DNA of 64,000 nucleotides from Diplosphaera chodatii (Eukaryota; Chlorophyta; Trebouxiophyceae; Prasiolales; Stichococcaceae). The stretch is from positions 1,178,001 to 1,242,000 of the forward strand of contig JAALGY010000012.1 of the NCBI GenBank assembly GCA_032358165.1, written 5' to 3'. Positions 9,092 to 22,600 of the stretch are shown here, piece by piece. The stretch's first letter is position 1. Each line of letters opens with the position of its first letter. A program made the position numbers and the translations under genes. Below the pieces are notes generated by a model. The model was given only the letters and a program-made list of their open reading frames with translations. It was not told the origin of the DNA and ran no database searches.

Positions 9092-12000
9092 TCACATGGC
9101 ACACAGTTCCCGCAGTCTCACGGTGAGTCCACTGGCGGCATCAACTTCCGCTGCCACTGCGGCTTCCAGTCCCGCGTCAGTGTCTGCATGCTGCTCTCCA
9201 CCGCCAGGCGCTGGAGCGCCAATGCTCGCCGCAACACTTGCTGCTGTCATGCTGCCAGGGCCTGCAGCGGAGGTTGCGCGCTGTACTGCACTGAGCTCTT
9301 CCACAATACATACTGACCTACACACTGCAGATTCCGCCTGTCCCAATTCTCGAGCACATTCCTCAGCCAACCTGTGACGCTCTGAAGCAGCCGGCTGTGG
9401 AAGGCCTGGCTCTGACGCGCCTCTTCTCCCAGCTGGCGCTCCAACTGCTCCAGGGCCGCTCCGCCAGGCGACTGGTGCCGTGCTGCGCCTGATCCTGGCG
9501 TAGCACCGGAGGCACCCGTGTGCAGCTGCTGCAGCTCTGCCATATCCTGCACACACCCATAGCCACATGGTGTTCAACTGTCATTGGTAGCTGCCCGACC
9601 ACCCGCAGGCAACATGTGATGGACATTGCTGCTTCTTACCTGAGGTGGGGTGAAAAATGCCTGCATGCCAGGCGTCTCGGTGCCTGATGGGGCATCAGCA
9701 CTGCCATTCTGCATCGGCGGCGTGAGACTGCGCCCAGGTGTATGGTACGCTCCTACATGTAGCAAATGCACAGCAGTACTCAATGCATGCAGATTGCACC
9801 CACACATGACGGTGTGGGCACCTGAACATAAAAGGTGTGCAGAAGTGCGGCAAGTGGATGGTGTGTGCAGGTGCCTCCAGATGCTGAAAGCCTGGCGCTT
9901 ACCTGGCGTGCTGAACAGCGGTGACACGGCCTCAGGCGGCGGCGAGGCCACGAACTTTCGCTTGGCGCCCACGGGGGCCGGGGTGAGCGTGGACCCCTGT
10001 GGCTGGGGCTGCATCCCGCCGTTCGTGAGCGAGTCAGGTAGCCGTGCTGGGGGCGTAACACCTGCGGTGTGCATGTGCAGGTGTACTTGCAGCGTTACAT
10101 GACAAATGCAATGGCGGAACAGCACTAATGAAACGATACTTTTCGACAGGCAACGCAGATCTGCTGAGGGTCGAAGAATGATGCTGGCGTACCTGGCAGC
10201 TGCAGCTGCGCGCCATGGCCTGCATGTGCCACTTGCGGCGGCGGTGGCAGCGGCGGAAGCACCACTGGCGGCAGGCCGGGGGCCGCAAGCTCGGCCAGGC
10301 GGGCCCCAAATGCGGCCTCCAGCCGCTGCGGCCACTGCGCATCTGAGGCTGCGACGCTGGCAGACGCCATCCGAGGTGCACCAGGTGTAATGCGTGCAAT
10401 ATAGTCGTCCAGAGCAGCGCCTGCCATGGCACAAAGCAGAGCAAGGTCAGATGCAGGCCTTCGCAGAACCCTATGTTTGCCTCGATGCTGAGACATGTAG
10501 CTGCAGACCCAGCTACGCTTGCCCAGCTGTCCTCAGAATGCCGCACAAGGGCCCAGAGGGTCGCACAGCGGCAGCACCTGAGGACGTGCCGTCCAGCGCC
10601 GGCGGAAGCGCGGCCGCCTGCAGAGCTGCGGCCAGGGCTGCCTCTGCCTCCGGAGCGTGCCACCCTGCCGGCGGCCCCGGCACCACAGGCGCCTGCTGCT
10701 GTGCTGCCACCCGCTGCTGCCCCCCAGTCCGTGGCCGCTTGCCCTCTCCCGATGTGCCGCTGCCGCCGCTGCCGCCGGCTGCTGTGCTGCTGCGGCTGCT
10801 GGGGGGGCCCAGGAGCGGCAGCGCTGCGGGGGCTGCGAGCTCGGGCGGTGGCCAGCCCCACGCAGCGGCTGCTGACTGCCTCGAGTCACTGCCAGAGCCA
10901 GGGGGAGCCAAACCCTTTATTAATTTCTTGAACCTGACTGACACTCGCGCAGAACCACCCATGCATCTGTTGTGCATCATGTGGCACGCTGCAGGCGTCT
11001 CATCCTGTAGGGGACAGAGCGTATTGCCGCGGTGACAGGCCATGAAGGAGCCCCACCTGATGCGGGTGAGCGTGGTGCCCAGGGCGCCATTGAAGGCGTC
11101 CAGCCAGTCGGGCAGGCGCGGGGGCCAGGCGCCCCGCAGCGGCGCCACTGCCGCCTCCACTTGCCCGCGGGCCATAGCCTCCAAGCTGCCCACCTGTCGA
11201 GCGATGATTTGCGTCTGACTTAGCCGCATATCACGCAATGAATATGTGAGTGGAATCACGGATAAAGGGGTCAAAGTCATCGAGTAATCGCCTGGAAGAC
11301 GACTGATGACAGCAATGTTCACCCAGAGGCGTGGCTGCGGGGGCGCGTGCTCCGCCAGCCACGCCAGGCCCTGCAGCAGGGCCGCCTCTGACGGCCCGGC
11401 CTGCCCAGCGATGCCCATGACATTGATGGATGGCATGGACCCATCACCAGTGCTGTCAGCGCTGCCATCAGCGCTGCTGTTCAGATGCTGAACCAGTGCC
11501 TCGATAGCTGCCCGATCAGCTGCTTCTCTGTCGGGAGGACCATTTTGCATGTCGCCGCTGCCGACTGAAGAGCCCGCAGGGGCATCTGCAACGAGGACCA
11601 GGATTGGCAACATCACCCCCCGCACGGCTGCTGCCACAGCTGCACGCAGTGGCGGCGTGGCCAGCCTGCTTGCGCTGATGTTGTCCGCATCGGTCAGCAG
11701 CACGACGCCGCAGGCGCCTGCCGCAGCCTGCACGTGCACGTCACCCTGACATGACTGCACGATGCAGAGGGACATCTCCCAGCCACTGGCTCTGGCTGCT
11801 GTGCTTGATGGCCTGCCACACGTAAGTGTTCATCACATGGCATTACAGGGGTGCTGCAACGAATGCTCCGTGAGCCGCTTGGGTCAAGACCCACCGTTTG
11901 CAACTCGTGCTGCCGCCGCGTGTCTGAAGCAGCCGCCGCTGCGGGCACGCTGATGTCACGCACGCACAGCCGCAGCAGCCGGGCGGCGGCACCTCGCACC

Positions 12001-13590
12001 CTGACAGGCGCTGCGTATGCCGCCAGCACCTCCCCTGCTCCTGCATCAACACATTAGAAAGACAAGACGTCAGCAGCATGGAGTGAATTGTTCGACACAC
12101 AGTCTGACCACAGGTGCCACCAGTGCAGCAAAGCTGCAACGCTGTTGATCGTGTCGATTGCAGTAGAACTTCTTCTGCAGCTCAGGGGAGCTGCTCACCT
12201 GATGCCACGCTGCTGTTCCCAGCCGCTGCACGCCCTGGTCCTGTCAGCTTTGCACGGAGCCACTGGGCTGTAAACCTGCAGCTACCTGTGGGTTTAACGA
12301 CAGGAATTGAGGCCAAGGGCCTACGAAGTAAGCATGCGTGCTATCATGCCAGATGGGCGAGACCTGCAGGTCATCTTCAAACACGAAGAACGCTTACATA
12401 CCTGATGTGTCTACTGCAAGGACCAGCTTGGCCAGGAGGTCGCGTGCTGCAGGGCTGCTTGCTGCAAGGGCAGGCGCGAGCGCAGGAGCCAGGTCTGCGG
12501 GCTGCCAGAGGGACGCTGTGTCGACTGCGGCATGACCGCCGCCGGCCACTGCTGCTGTTGGTGCTGCTGGGCCGCCCTACTGAGCGGCAGACAACATACA
12601 CGGGTCATAAGTAGCAGCCTCGTTTCTCTGTGCGGTACAACCTCGTGCTCACTGTTACCAGCTGCCAGGTGCACTCTCAGCGTCCGTCTACAACCTGCTG
12701 ACTGTCCTAGCCTGGAACCTCTCCACGAGTCGGTTGTGCAATGCGGCCACCTGCTGGGGGTGCCCGAGCCCGGGCGGCGGCCCCAGCCAGTGCGTGGGTC
12801 CGCCTTCCTGCTGCTGCTGCCGCCGGGCGGGGGGCGCCCCCAGCCGCACGGCCGCCAAGCGCAGCGCTGCACGGTCCCCGGCCGCCAGCCGCGCCGCGCG
12901 CGCCCACAGGTGCGCGGCCAGCCGCAGCCGAAGCACCCGCTGCAGGCGCGCCACCTCCGCCGCCCGCGCCGCCGCCAGCGCAGCCTGCACATCAAAGCCA
13001 TCACGATGCAGCAGACGTCAGCATGTGCGCCCACAGCTACAATGTGCGCTGGGGATAAGGAATGCAGAGTCCGCACTGCGGAGCCAAGTGCACTGGCAAC
13101 CTGTACTGCGGTCGTAGTGTCACAAAACCCTTTCTGCTGACCTGGTGGGCTCGCTCCTGCTCCTCGGCCCTCCTGCGCTCCTCAGCGGCCCGCGCCGCCG
13201 CCGCCGCCCGCTCGGCTTTCCGCCTGGCAGCTGCCTCGGCCTGCTGCCGCTGCCGCTCAGCCTCCCTGCAGGGTGTTGACAAAGACCATTCTGGGCGCCA
13301 AACGCAGCGCGGCACAGATACGCAGGGCATCCTAGACCCGTGGCAGCACAGACCATTGAATTGACATGACTCAAGTCGTGCACAACAGGTCGCGAAGGAA
13401 CTCTGGAACCATCAGTCACACAAAGACACGCCTGCGCTGCTGTTCGGCAGCCTGCCGCTGCTGCCGCTGCCGCTGCTGCTCAGCTTCGGCCGCTGCTCGC
13501 CGCCTCTGCTGCTCTGCCTGCTGCGCCGCCTTGTCAGCCTGCTGCTTTGCTGCCGCCTCGGCAGCCTGTTGCTGCTGTTCCTGTAGGCGC

Positions 13591-13621
<31 letters not shown>

Positions 13622-16600
13622 CTCTCTGAGCTGCTGCTGCCTGCTCCTGAAACGAAAGACACCACGACAATGTGCTGACCGCATCACACATGAGCAGCCT
13701 GGAGTTGCCTGGGAGCTACACAGCACAATGGGTCAGCTTCAGAGCATGCAAAAGTGGATGTGCAGTGCTTATGCACATGCTCTACCGAATATCAGATGGA
13801 CACCACAACAGGCTTCACTTACTGCCTGCAGCTGCTGCATCTGCTGCTGCCGCTGAGCAGCCTCCGCCTGCTGCTGTTGCTGCGCCGCCTGTGCCTGCAA
13901 GGCAGGTCACAGCTTGTCCTGCTTGTGTCGTCCCTAATATGTACATTTGCACTTCTTATAGACCTGCAAAAACTCAGGAAACCGCATAGACAATGCCAGT
14001 GCACAGGCAGCACACCCGCTGCTGCTGTACCTGCTGCAAGCGCCGCTGTGCTTCCAGGGGGTCTGCGCCCTGGGCCTGCTCCTCTGTCCAGGCCGTGGAG
14101 CCCGACAAGCGCGCCTGCAAGCTCTGCTGCCTTTTGGCTGCCTCTGCCTGCATGGCAAGCGCACCTTCTTGTTGCTGCTGAAGCTACATGACAGCTTACC
14201 TGTGTTGATAAGCTCGGAGAGCAACTGAACTGCTGCTGCAGGCTGCCAACCAGCGAACGCCTATGGTCTGCAGATACATGTGCACGTGTGGCCGCTGTGA
14301 TGGTGTCGATCCGGCATGGCCCTCTCACTCGCTGCAAATGCCACGCCTGACGTGCTCACCTGACGGGCCGCCTGCAGTGCAGCATGCCGTGCAGCAGCCT
14401 CAGGGCCGGCCGTGGCTGTGGCGCCGGCGCATGTCACGTTTGCTGACGGCGGCTGCAGCATGCGGGCCGTGATGGCCGCTGACGGCCGCTGGGGTGGCTT
14501 CTCCACATCAGCACCTGGTCCCGCCGCCAGCTGTGTGCAGAGTGGGTGGGTGTCAGTCAGGCCGCACTGCGCTGCGACACTGGCACTGCACACAGTGAGC
14601 AGTTCACCATTGTGGCCTACAGGTAGAGCACAGCCTGTGCAACACAGCTCAAGTTGCAGCGCACCTTGTTTACAACAGCGAAGGATGCGCCGCCCTGCTG
14701 CTCCAGCGGCAGGTTGTACAGGGCGCACAGCTCGGCGGCCTCCTCCTCATCGTCCAGCATCAGCGCGTTCACGAAGTAGCTGAGCGGCAGCGCCTGCTGG
14801 CCCGGCGAGAACACTGCAGGTATGGGCACTGTTTCAGAAACAGTTGATTACCAGGGCTGCAGAACAACACCCCTAGGCAGTGGGCTGCTATGTGGTGGCT
14901 GTCTGAGGTATAGCTGCATTGTGATAACTGACACTACAACAGCTGCACTGGGCCCCTCGGGGTGGACATGGCAATAACACGCATCACAGGCCTGCAGGCC
15001 ACCTGTGCAGATGGCCGTGAAGGCTGCGGCGCGGGCTGCAGGGAAGTAGGCATGGACGAGGCAGGCCAGCAGGTACGGCGCGCCGCGTAACCCGCGAAAG
15101 AACCCCACATAGTCGTTCGCCGCCAGGGCGCACCGCAGCCGGACGACCAGCTGCACCGGCGGCGAGGCCACCACCTCCGGCCGCATTGCCTGTTGTAGCG
15201 TTCGTAATATCAGCACTGCACTCCCTCTGGTGAAACTTGTGAGCTCTATGTCGCCAGTGGCCCGCCTTGAGCGGGTACAGCAGCAAGCGCCACAATGGAT
15301 ATGTCTGACAGTGCACACAAGGCAGACACCACACTGCTGGCCCACTGCCTCTGTTCATCAGCAGCACATGTCTGCTTGTTCTGAGCCTGAGCATCAAGCG
15401 TGAGCACACAGGGTTCAGCGGCCCCCACCTGCAGCGACGTGTAGAACTGCAGGCGGCTCTCCGCGAACTTGCCGTGCTGCGCCATGATGGTGGCCAGGTG
15501 GTAGGCGCGGAACTCGGCCTCGATGCTCGGGTCTCGCGGCACGCCGCTGTCTTGCGCCAGCTTGTACATGTCCAGCAGCGAGATGAGCGCCTGTGTCAAA
15601 CCATCCCAACTTCAGCATGCCTGGGTGAAGCTGGCACCGCCCTGCAGCAGGAACCCACAGCCGTCCGAAAGACCCTTTTCACAAGGTCGTACCTTGTTCA
15701 TCTGCTCCACGTTGAGGTGGCTGGAGAAGCCCTCGTGGTTCGACACAGTGGCCTCGCTGCCGCACAGCTCGTGCTCGCACAGGATGTGGTACCGGATGAT
15801 CTCCTCAAACATCTCGCACGCAAACTCATCCTGCACAACAGTGCACAGCCGTTTCAGTCGACTCCCACCGCCCCACGAGAAGCAACGTGAGCCCTCAGAC
15901 CTCAGCTCTACAGAGACTCAGACGAACACAATCTCCTGAAGTCAGTCAGCCGAGGACGGCTGTGGTATGCAAGAGTGCTTCAACTGACGCCAAGTGAAAC
16001 GGAGAACATTGCGCACCTCGATGCCCTGGACATACAGGTCCTGCCGGACGGAGCGGTACCGGTCGAACAGGAAGTTGTGGATGAGGGCGAAGGGCGCGTC
16101 GGTGCGGTCCATGATGCCGCGCAGGTGGTCCATCGTCCGGACGAGCGTCTCCCGGGTGCGGAATGCCCTCGGCCCCGCCTCATCAATCTGCGGGTCGCAG
16201 GGTGTGCGCTGCGTGAGCCCAGGGCTGGAACAGGACATCCAGTGTGGCCACCATGCCATGAGTCTGATGCATGGACGCATGACACATGGACGCAGTTGAG
16301 GTGTACAGCAGTTGCGCACTCCAGTTCGGGCGAAGGACTTGACGGCGAGCTCAGGGGAGGTGCGGCCGGCGTCTCGGGGGTCGGGCCGCTCAAACAGCCG
16401 CACCTGCAGAAGCAGGCTCCTGACATGTCACGCCAGGTGGCATCTACAGCATACCTTCACAAGGGCTCCTCGATCTGAACCACAGTGCAATGCCTGCAGT
16501 CCTGCTCACATACAAGGCCAACACACTGCAGAGCAGACGCTCACAGTTTGTGTGCGCTCACGCAGGGCCCGCTCCTCAGCTGGGCACATGTCTGTGCAGG

Positions 16601-18336
16601 TGCCCACGATGCAGCCACCGCCAGGGCGATGCTCTGCACGCAGGCAGATGTTGTGCTCTTTATCATCCAACACAGTTCATGATCACCATTTGAGACGTTG
16701 CCGTTGCAGCACCCGGTGCAGTAGCAACTTGTCACGCTTGCTCTTGGGATGCCCTGATCAGATGGGGTTGCCTGCATGGTCATATCCGAACAGTCAATTC
16801 CAAGGCAAGGTACTGACCATCATCGCCTCCGGCTGAGGCGCCATGCTGCCAGCTGGCTGCCGCGGGCGCGGCGTCAGCGCCGCTGCTGTCGCCAAAGCGC
16901 GCCGCACGCGCCGCGAGGGCGCGAGGGTCCTCGGTGCCTGCGCTGCCTGGCCGGCCGCCGCTCTGGCGTGCAGCCACTGGCGGCTTGCGCAGCGGCGGGG
17001 CCTTGTACGGTGCAGGGGCAGCCGCGCCGCCGCCGCCGCCGATGATGAATGCCGGCATGCTTGCGAGCGCCCTGCGCTTCTCTGCCTCTGCATCGAATGC
17101 CTCCTCCCCCTCTCCCTCGTCGTGATCCAGGTCCACATCCTGGTCTCGGGCTTCAGCTGGCTGCTGTCGCTGCCGCTGCCGCTGCTGCCTGGCCGTCGTT
17201 GGGGCTTGCTGGGCCTGCTGCCGCTCCTGCTTCACTGCCTTGGCAAAGTCGAGGGGTGAGGCAAAGGCGGCGGGGGAAGCCTCGCTCAGGAGACCGGGAG
17301 GATGGCTGCCACCCTGCTGCCCAAATCCACTCCCAAATGCTGGCGCCTGTGGCGCTGGCAGGGAGCCGCCAAAGACGCCAGCTGCTTGCCCAAAAGCACC
17401 GCCAGTGGCTGCCTGGCTGTGCGACATGCCAAAAGCAGGTGCTGCTGGTGTCCCACCAGCCCTTGATGTCAATGACGGCTGCCCGAAGCCAGAGCCGAAT
17501 GCTCCGCCGCCACTGCCACTGACAGATGCGCTGCCGAAGCCACCAAATGCGCTGCCGCCGCCACCGCCCCTGCCGCTGCCACTGGCAGGCTGGCCAAATG
17601 GGCTGCTGGTGGGAATGCTGCTGGCATGGATGCTGCCTCTGGCGAAAGCGCCCCCAAACCCAGTGGCATTGGCTGCTGCGCCGGCACCACCAGGGTCGCC
17701 CTGCAGCAGGAATGTCTCCTTTACATATGTCCAGCATGGTGTCTACACACTCACCAGCACCCACACTGGGCAACCATGTGGCGAAGACATCTGTCTCGAT
17801 GCAACAGGCTCACCTGGACCAGCTTGCCCTTGCTGGCAGACCGTTTGAGACCGCCAGCAGCATTGCCAGCCCCAAATGCTCCTGAAGCACTGCCAAAACC
17901 ACCACTGCTGTTGCCAGCAAATGCAGGTGCCCCTGCCGAAAAACTGGACCGAATACCTCCGCTCTGAGGAGACATAATGCAACATCAGTCGTTTTCCATG
18001 ATCTAAGCAAGTGTCAGCCACGACGTCTGCAGGCAGGAAGTATCCTATGCATCCTCCATATTCCAGTAGCCTCATGCTTGCCAGGGCTTGTGGGCTGGCT
18101 GCACTGCCGAAACCAAACGGATTTGCTCCTGATGGCGTTGCTGCTGGAATCTGTGCTGGCGATGCAGCCGCATTGGCGGCGCCGCCAAAGCCAAAGGGGT
18201 TGCTCAGCTGTTGCTGTGCGGGCGCTGCAGCGCCACCACCAAATGCAAACCCGGTGGTAGGCGCGGCGCTGCCAATGCTGGTTGTAGCCAGCCTCGTGCC
18301 AGCAAAGGGGAACCCTGGCGAGGAGTTGTTCGCCAT
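9092..18336 (-). CDS. SAC3: SAC3/GANP-family mRNA export factor with N-terminal FG repeats
   Basis: Scaffold of the TREX-2 complex, which links transcribed genes and mRNPs to the nuclear pore basket. The start at 18336 (MANNSSPGFPFAG) opens an FG-repeat region (18336-17470) with repeated FGFG, AFG and PFGFG. A charged linker follows (to about 16800). The family signature GTCTDMCPAEERALRER lies at about 16612-16560. The SAC3 domain then continues: LAVKSFART near 16340; IHNFLFDRYRSVRQDLYVQG near 16090-16030; FEEIIRYHILCEHELC near 15815-15760; EFRAYHLATIMAQHGKF near 15515-15460; and LPLSYFVNALMLDDEEEAAE near 14790-14730. Downstream are long Gln/Ala/Arg/Glu coiled-coil exons (14.2-12.7 kb), a conserved alpha/beta-looking segment (11775-11060, with VVLLTDADNIS and LPILVLVADAP), Pro-rich exons, and a final coiled coil (LEQLERQLGEEARQSQAF) ending at a stop at 9092. 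The size and FG start resemble animal GANP more than yeast Sac3. Whether 9-12 kb belongs to the same gene is inferred from strand, spacing and a GANP-like C-terminal layout. Confidence 0.8.
13537..13625 (-). repeat. CTG/CAG repeat coding for poly-Gln in the SAC3/GANP gene
   Basis: An interrupted CTG run, purest at 13589-13620, encodes about ten Gln followed by more Gln after an Arg-Leu-Gln-Glu break on the minus strand. It lies inside the coiled-coil exon of the SAC3-like gene and could vary in length between strains. Confidence 0.8.
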
Positions 18337-19603
18337 GCTGCCGAATGTGGGCTTAGCACCAGGGATGCCTTCTACAGTGTGGTAGTGCCACGCCCATTGT
18401 CAAGCTGCTACCCGCTGGGCGTCAAGCTGCGGCCCGCACACTGCCCTGCAAAGCACCAAACTCTTCTGGTCCACATCGCTAGTGATTTCAGAAGCCTGGG
18501 CAACAGCCGATGTTTACAACATGGGTATCGAACAGTACACCTGCGCTGTGGAACTCTTGGCAGCCCCCTGCTGCTGCGGCCGGGATCACCTGCCATGCAG
18601 ACTGCTGAATGGCCGCGATGCGAGCTGGCTGATCGTCAGAGAACCCTAAAGTCGTCGTGTATCGTCAGAACACGGACATGTGAGCAATATACCAAACGGG
18701 TACCCATACTGCAGCTAATATTGATTTTGACAGGTGGGATCAACCAAATGTGGCAGCGATTCAGCATGAAAACGTCCGTTGGCGATGCGCATTGATCTAG
18801 CGTGGCATGAAGGATCACTAGCTGTTCTAAGAGCCGTCATGTGCAGCTGCACATGCACATGCACGTTCAGAAGGGCTGGATCAGTACTGTGGTACTTTAC
18901 GGCTGGGGGATAGCAGGAGGAATATAAGATAGTGCTGGCCCGCCTCGCCTCACAGCGCGCACCTCAGAGGCCAGCGCTGAGTGTGAGGACAGGTAGGCGC
19001 GTCAGTGCACGACAAGCTCGTTGCACGGCCACAAGCATTCTGCCTGCACCCGCGTGGGCCAGCCGCGTCTGCCGCGGTTGCTGCATTGGCGTCCATCAGC
19101 AGGCGATGCGCATGGTGGCGGGCCCTTAGGACGCTGAGGTATTCGTTGACTGACATCAACCTAGTCACATACGTTGACGTGCGACCCAGAGACAGCCCCG
19201 CGTGGCAAACGCATGCTGTGCGTGCTGTGATTGTGATGGCAGCTCCGGTGGAGCCAAGCCGGCAGCTGTGCCAGACGAGTGTTGTTCTGCTGGTCAGTGA
19301 GGATGAATTGTGCATGCACGGGCAGAATGCGCATGTTGCAATGTGCTGCAGTCGGAGCTTCGTCGCCACCAAGCGCTTGCCATGTTTTGAAGTTGCAGCC
19401 CTGCTGAGGCGCGCGGTGGTGTCACACATGCAGACTGCGATCATGTAGCATGACGAGGGACCGTGCTGACGCTGCGCATACCTGCGCACCATTGGGGCAG
19501 CAACTGACCGGTGGTCACACCCTGTGCTGTGTGGTGCCTCACCCAGTGTTTGGATCTGCTTGCTCAGCCAGGACCTGGCGAACGGTCTGCGCCCAGCCCA
19601 AAC
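18337..19603. promoter_or_regulatory. Shared upstream region of the divergent SAC3-like and RAD16-like genes
   Basis: About 1.27 kb between the SAC3-like start (minus) and the RAD16-like start (plus). A TATA-like AATATAAG sits near 18920. A small open frame after it (about 18932-18990) begins with GTG and has a leader-like composition, but no family could be recognised. The rest has no convincing exon and probably holds promoters and 5' untranslated sequence for both genes. Confidence 0.35.
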
Positions 19604-22600
19604 ATGCCGAAGGCGGTCAATGCGAGGACCGCAGGGGACGCAGGCGGCAACGCCGCTGCCACCCCCGCGCCGAAGCCGAAGGGGGGCAGCACTAGCCACA
19701 CAGCCAAGCCTGACAGCCGGCCGGTGACCCCAGCGACGCCAGCAGTCACCGCCACCGTGCCGCGCAACCAGTCCAGTGCATCGCTGCTTGCAGACAGCAC
19801 AGAGCCAAAGGCACGCATGACCCGCAGCCGCTCCCAGTCAGTTGGCATGGTCGGCATGCCCAGCATCCCCGCCGTTGGTGCTGCAGCACCACCTGCTGGC
19901 GGACAGCCGCGGAGCCTGCGCCGCTCACGTTCTGCAGCTGCGACAGTTGCAGCAGAGCCAAAGGTGGTTGACCTCTGCGCCACTTCGTCAGATCGCGGTG
20001 CGGACGAGACTGCCTCACCAGAGGCGTCAGACTCCCAGGAGGAGGCTGTATCCTCTGACGAGGACGTGCCAGTCACGCGGGAGCTGCCACACAGGTGCTC
20101 TCACTTCTTCAGGCATCCCAACATGTGTGGCAGCACTGCTGTTAGCATCCGGGCCAGCGCCAGGTGCTGACTCCAGTGCGTTGCAGTCTGAGCCTCTGGT
20201 GCCTGCCCCTCCCCGCAGGATAGCGAGGCTGGCGGCTCAGCGGGCCGCCTCCGCAACCGACGCGGATGCCGCACAGCTGTCGGGGGACAGCTCCGGCTCC
20301 GAGTATGAGCTGCCTGCTGGCGGCGTCGCCTCGGACGAGGACGACGCCAGCGTTATGGACCTGACACAGGAGGACGACGAGGGCGACTTGCAGGAGGAGC
20401 TGCAGGGGCTGGTGAGCTGCTCGCCCCGCTGCGGGCCACTGCGCAGGCTGCTGTGCAATGCTTGATGCTGGGGCAAAACAAGCAGGGCCTTCTCCATGCG
20501 AAGCCCCACAAAGTAGTTTACCTCCTTGGTCGAGATCAGTCGACGAATACCAAACAGTGTTTTCTTGATTATTTGATGGGGTGCCCTCCTTCTCCTTGGG
20601 ACTGGTGATACGTGGCCATGCCCAGAGGAACTGCAGCATGCTCATGCTGGACCAGCCGAGAGTGATGCTTGGCCCTCAGCAGCGACTGGTGTGTGCTGTG
20701 CTGCAGCGCCAGGATGCGCAGGAGGATGTGCCGCTGGCAGCGCGAGCAGGGGGGCGCGGCGGATGCGGCGGGCGCGGCAGCAGGGGCGGCGGCCGCGCCG
20801 CTGGCGGCCGTGGCTCAGGCGGCGGCAGGGGCCGCGGCCGGGGCAGGCAAGCAACCACCTCCTCACTTGCACATAGGCTTGCACGCAGCATGGCTGGTGC
20901 AGCCCATGCGGTGTGCATCACGTACGTAAGGACGGCATACGAGTGCCGCTGACGTAACGCTTTGGTCTAACTTGTGAGCAGGGGTCTGGCGCGCACCGCG
21001 AGCGAGATGGCGGCCGCAGATGCGGAGGCGATGGCCGCGCCGCACCCCAAGAAGCGCGCCAAGAAGGCCAAGCCCCCGCCGAAGAAGGACCCCTTTGGGC
21101 CGCAGATCAACTCGGAGGACGAGGCCGCAGCCGAGGAGGAGCTGGACGCTGACATGGTCATCGACAAGGTGTGACCTTGGTCACACGCGATTGTGCGATG
21201 TCATGGGCGTGCAAACTGCTGTGAGCATGTCTGCTATGGCGAGCACATTTCAAGAAAGCAAGCTGCTACCCATGCACATCTGCAGGTCGAGGCGCAGATG
21301 GAGCCGCCACCTGAGCTCCTTATGCCGCTACTTCCCTATCAGAAGGAGTTCCTGGCGTGGGGCGTGGCGCAGGAGCAGGGACCTGTGCGTGGCGGCATCC
21401 TTGCCGATGAGATGGGTGAGTCCTTGTTGCGGGCCAGTGGTGGCTGTGCTCAAGGTGACAGCCTCCGAAAGCACACAGCACAAAAATTCCTGCCTGTGAA
21501 ACTGTGCCATCGCTTGCCACATCATGGTGGGAACTCTGTGCTGAGCAGGTATGGGCAAGACGATCCAGGCGATCTCGCTGATTGTCACACATCGCAGCGA
21601 CGACTTTGCGCCGCTGCAGCGATCAGCGGCTGCGGCGCCGGCGCAGCAGGAGCAGCAGGCGGCGCCGCGGCTCAAGCTGCGGCTGAGCTCTGCACCCCTG
21701 AAGCAGCAGGAGGAGGAGGAGCAGCAGCAGCACAGTCACGATCATGGCGGTGCCTGCTGCAGTCTCCTGCCTGCAGCAGAGGCGCTTGCAGGTGCACCGC
21801 TGAAGGTCTCAGTGCACAAGTCTGTTGCTAAGGTTTCATGCTGTGCCTCTCTCTGTGCCACCAAGTCAGACCCTGCAGCTATTCCGATGCTGCTGACGCC
21901 TGCTTTGCCTGCTCATTGCAGCGTCAGCTCCTGGAGCTGCGAGCCGGGTGGGCGGCGTCACAGCAGAGCAGGCGCCGGCTGGCGATGCTGTTGCTGCAGC
22001 TGAGGCCCTGGGTGTGCGTGCGGCATCCACACACATGCCACCGCCCCCTACTGCAGATGCAGGTATCGCTTGTGTAGCGTGAAGCTAAAGAGTGGGAGTG
22101 CTATAGGGCAAATGCCTACTGTACTGCTGCACCCATCTCTGCAGCAGGGCTTTGCTGAACAGCGGCTTCCATCATGTAGTAAGGTTGGTAACCATGCTGG
22201 TAGTTGTGCTCATTCTCACTGGTTCCGCAGGTGGGACAGTTCTCGCCAGCCATGTGGGTGCGGATGCGCCGGGCGACGACGGCCGAGGTGACTGGAGCGG
22301 CGCAACCCTGGTCATCTGCCCCCTGGTCGCCGTCATCCAGTGGGGCCAGGAGATTGCGCGCTTTACTGACCCCGGCAGCGTCAAGGTGCATTTTTCGGAA
22401 GAAGTTTGCGTCCTTTATGCATCACTGAGCAGTGCTGAGGTGGGTGCCGAGCTTATGCCGAGGTTACATACATAAATGACTTCTGGCTGTAGGGTGTCAA
22501 GGGATTTTGAGGGTTGCGCCTGATCATCCGCAGGTGGTCATCTACCATGGCGGCAAGCGCACCAGCGACCCCGCAGAGCTGGCGGCGGCGGACGTGGTGC

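Noticed and set aside
10394..11035. Plus-strand open frame of 213 codons
   Set aside because: It is antisense to the SAC3-like gene in a Pro/Ala-rich segment; no domain and no splice-consistent neighbours on the plus strand.
18932..19129. Leader-like small open frame downstream of a TATA-like box
   Set aside because: It begins with GTG, stays unconnected to any recognisable mature protein, and could be 5' untranslated sequence of the RAD16-like gene.
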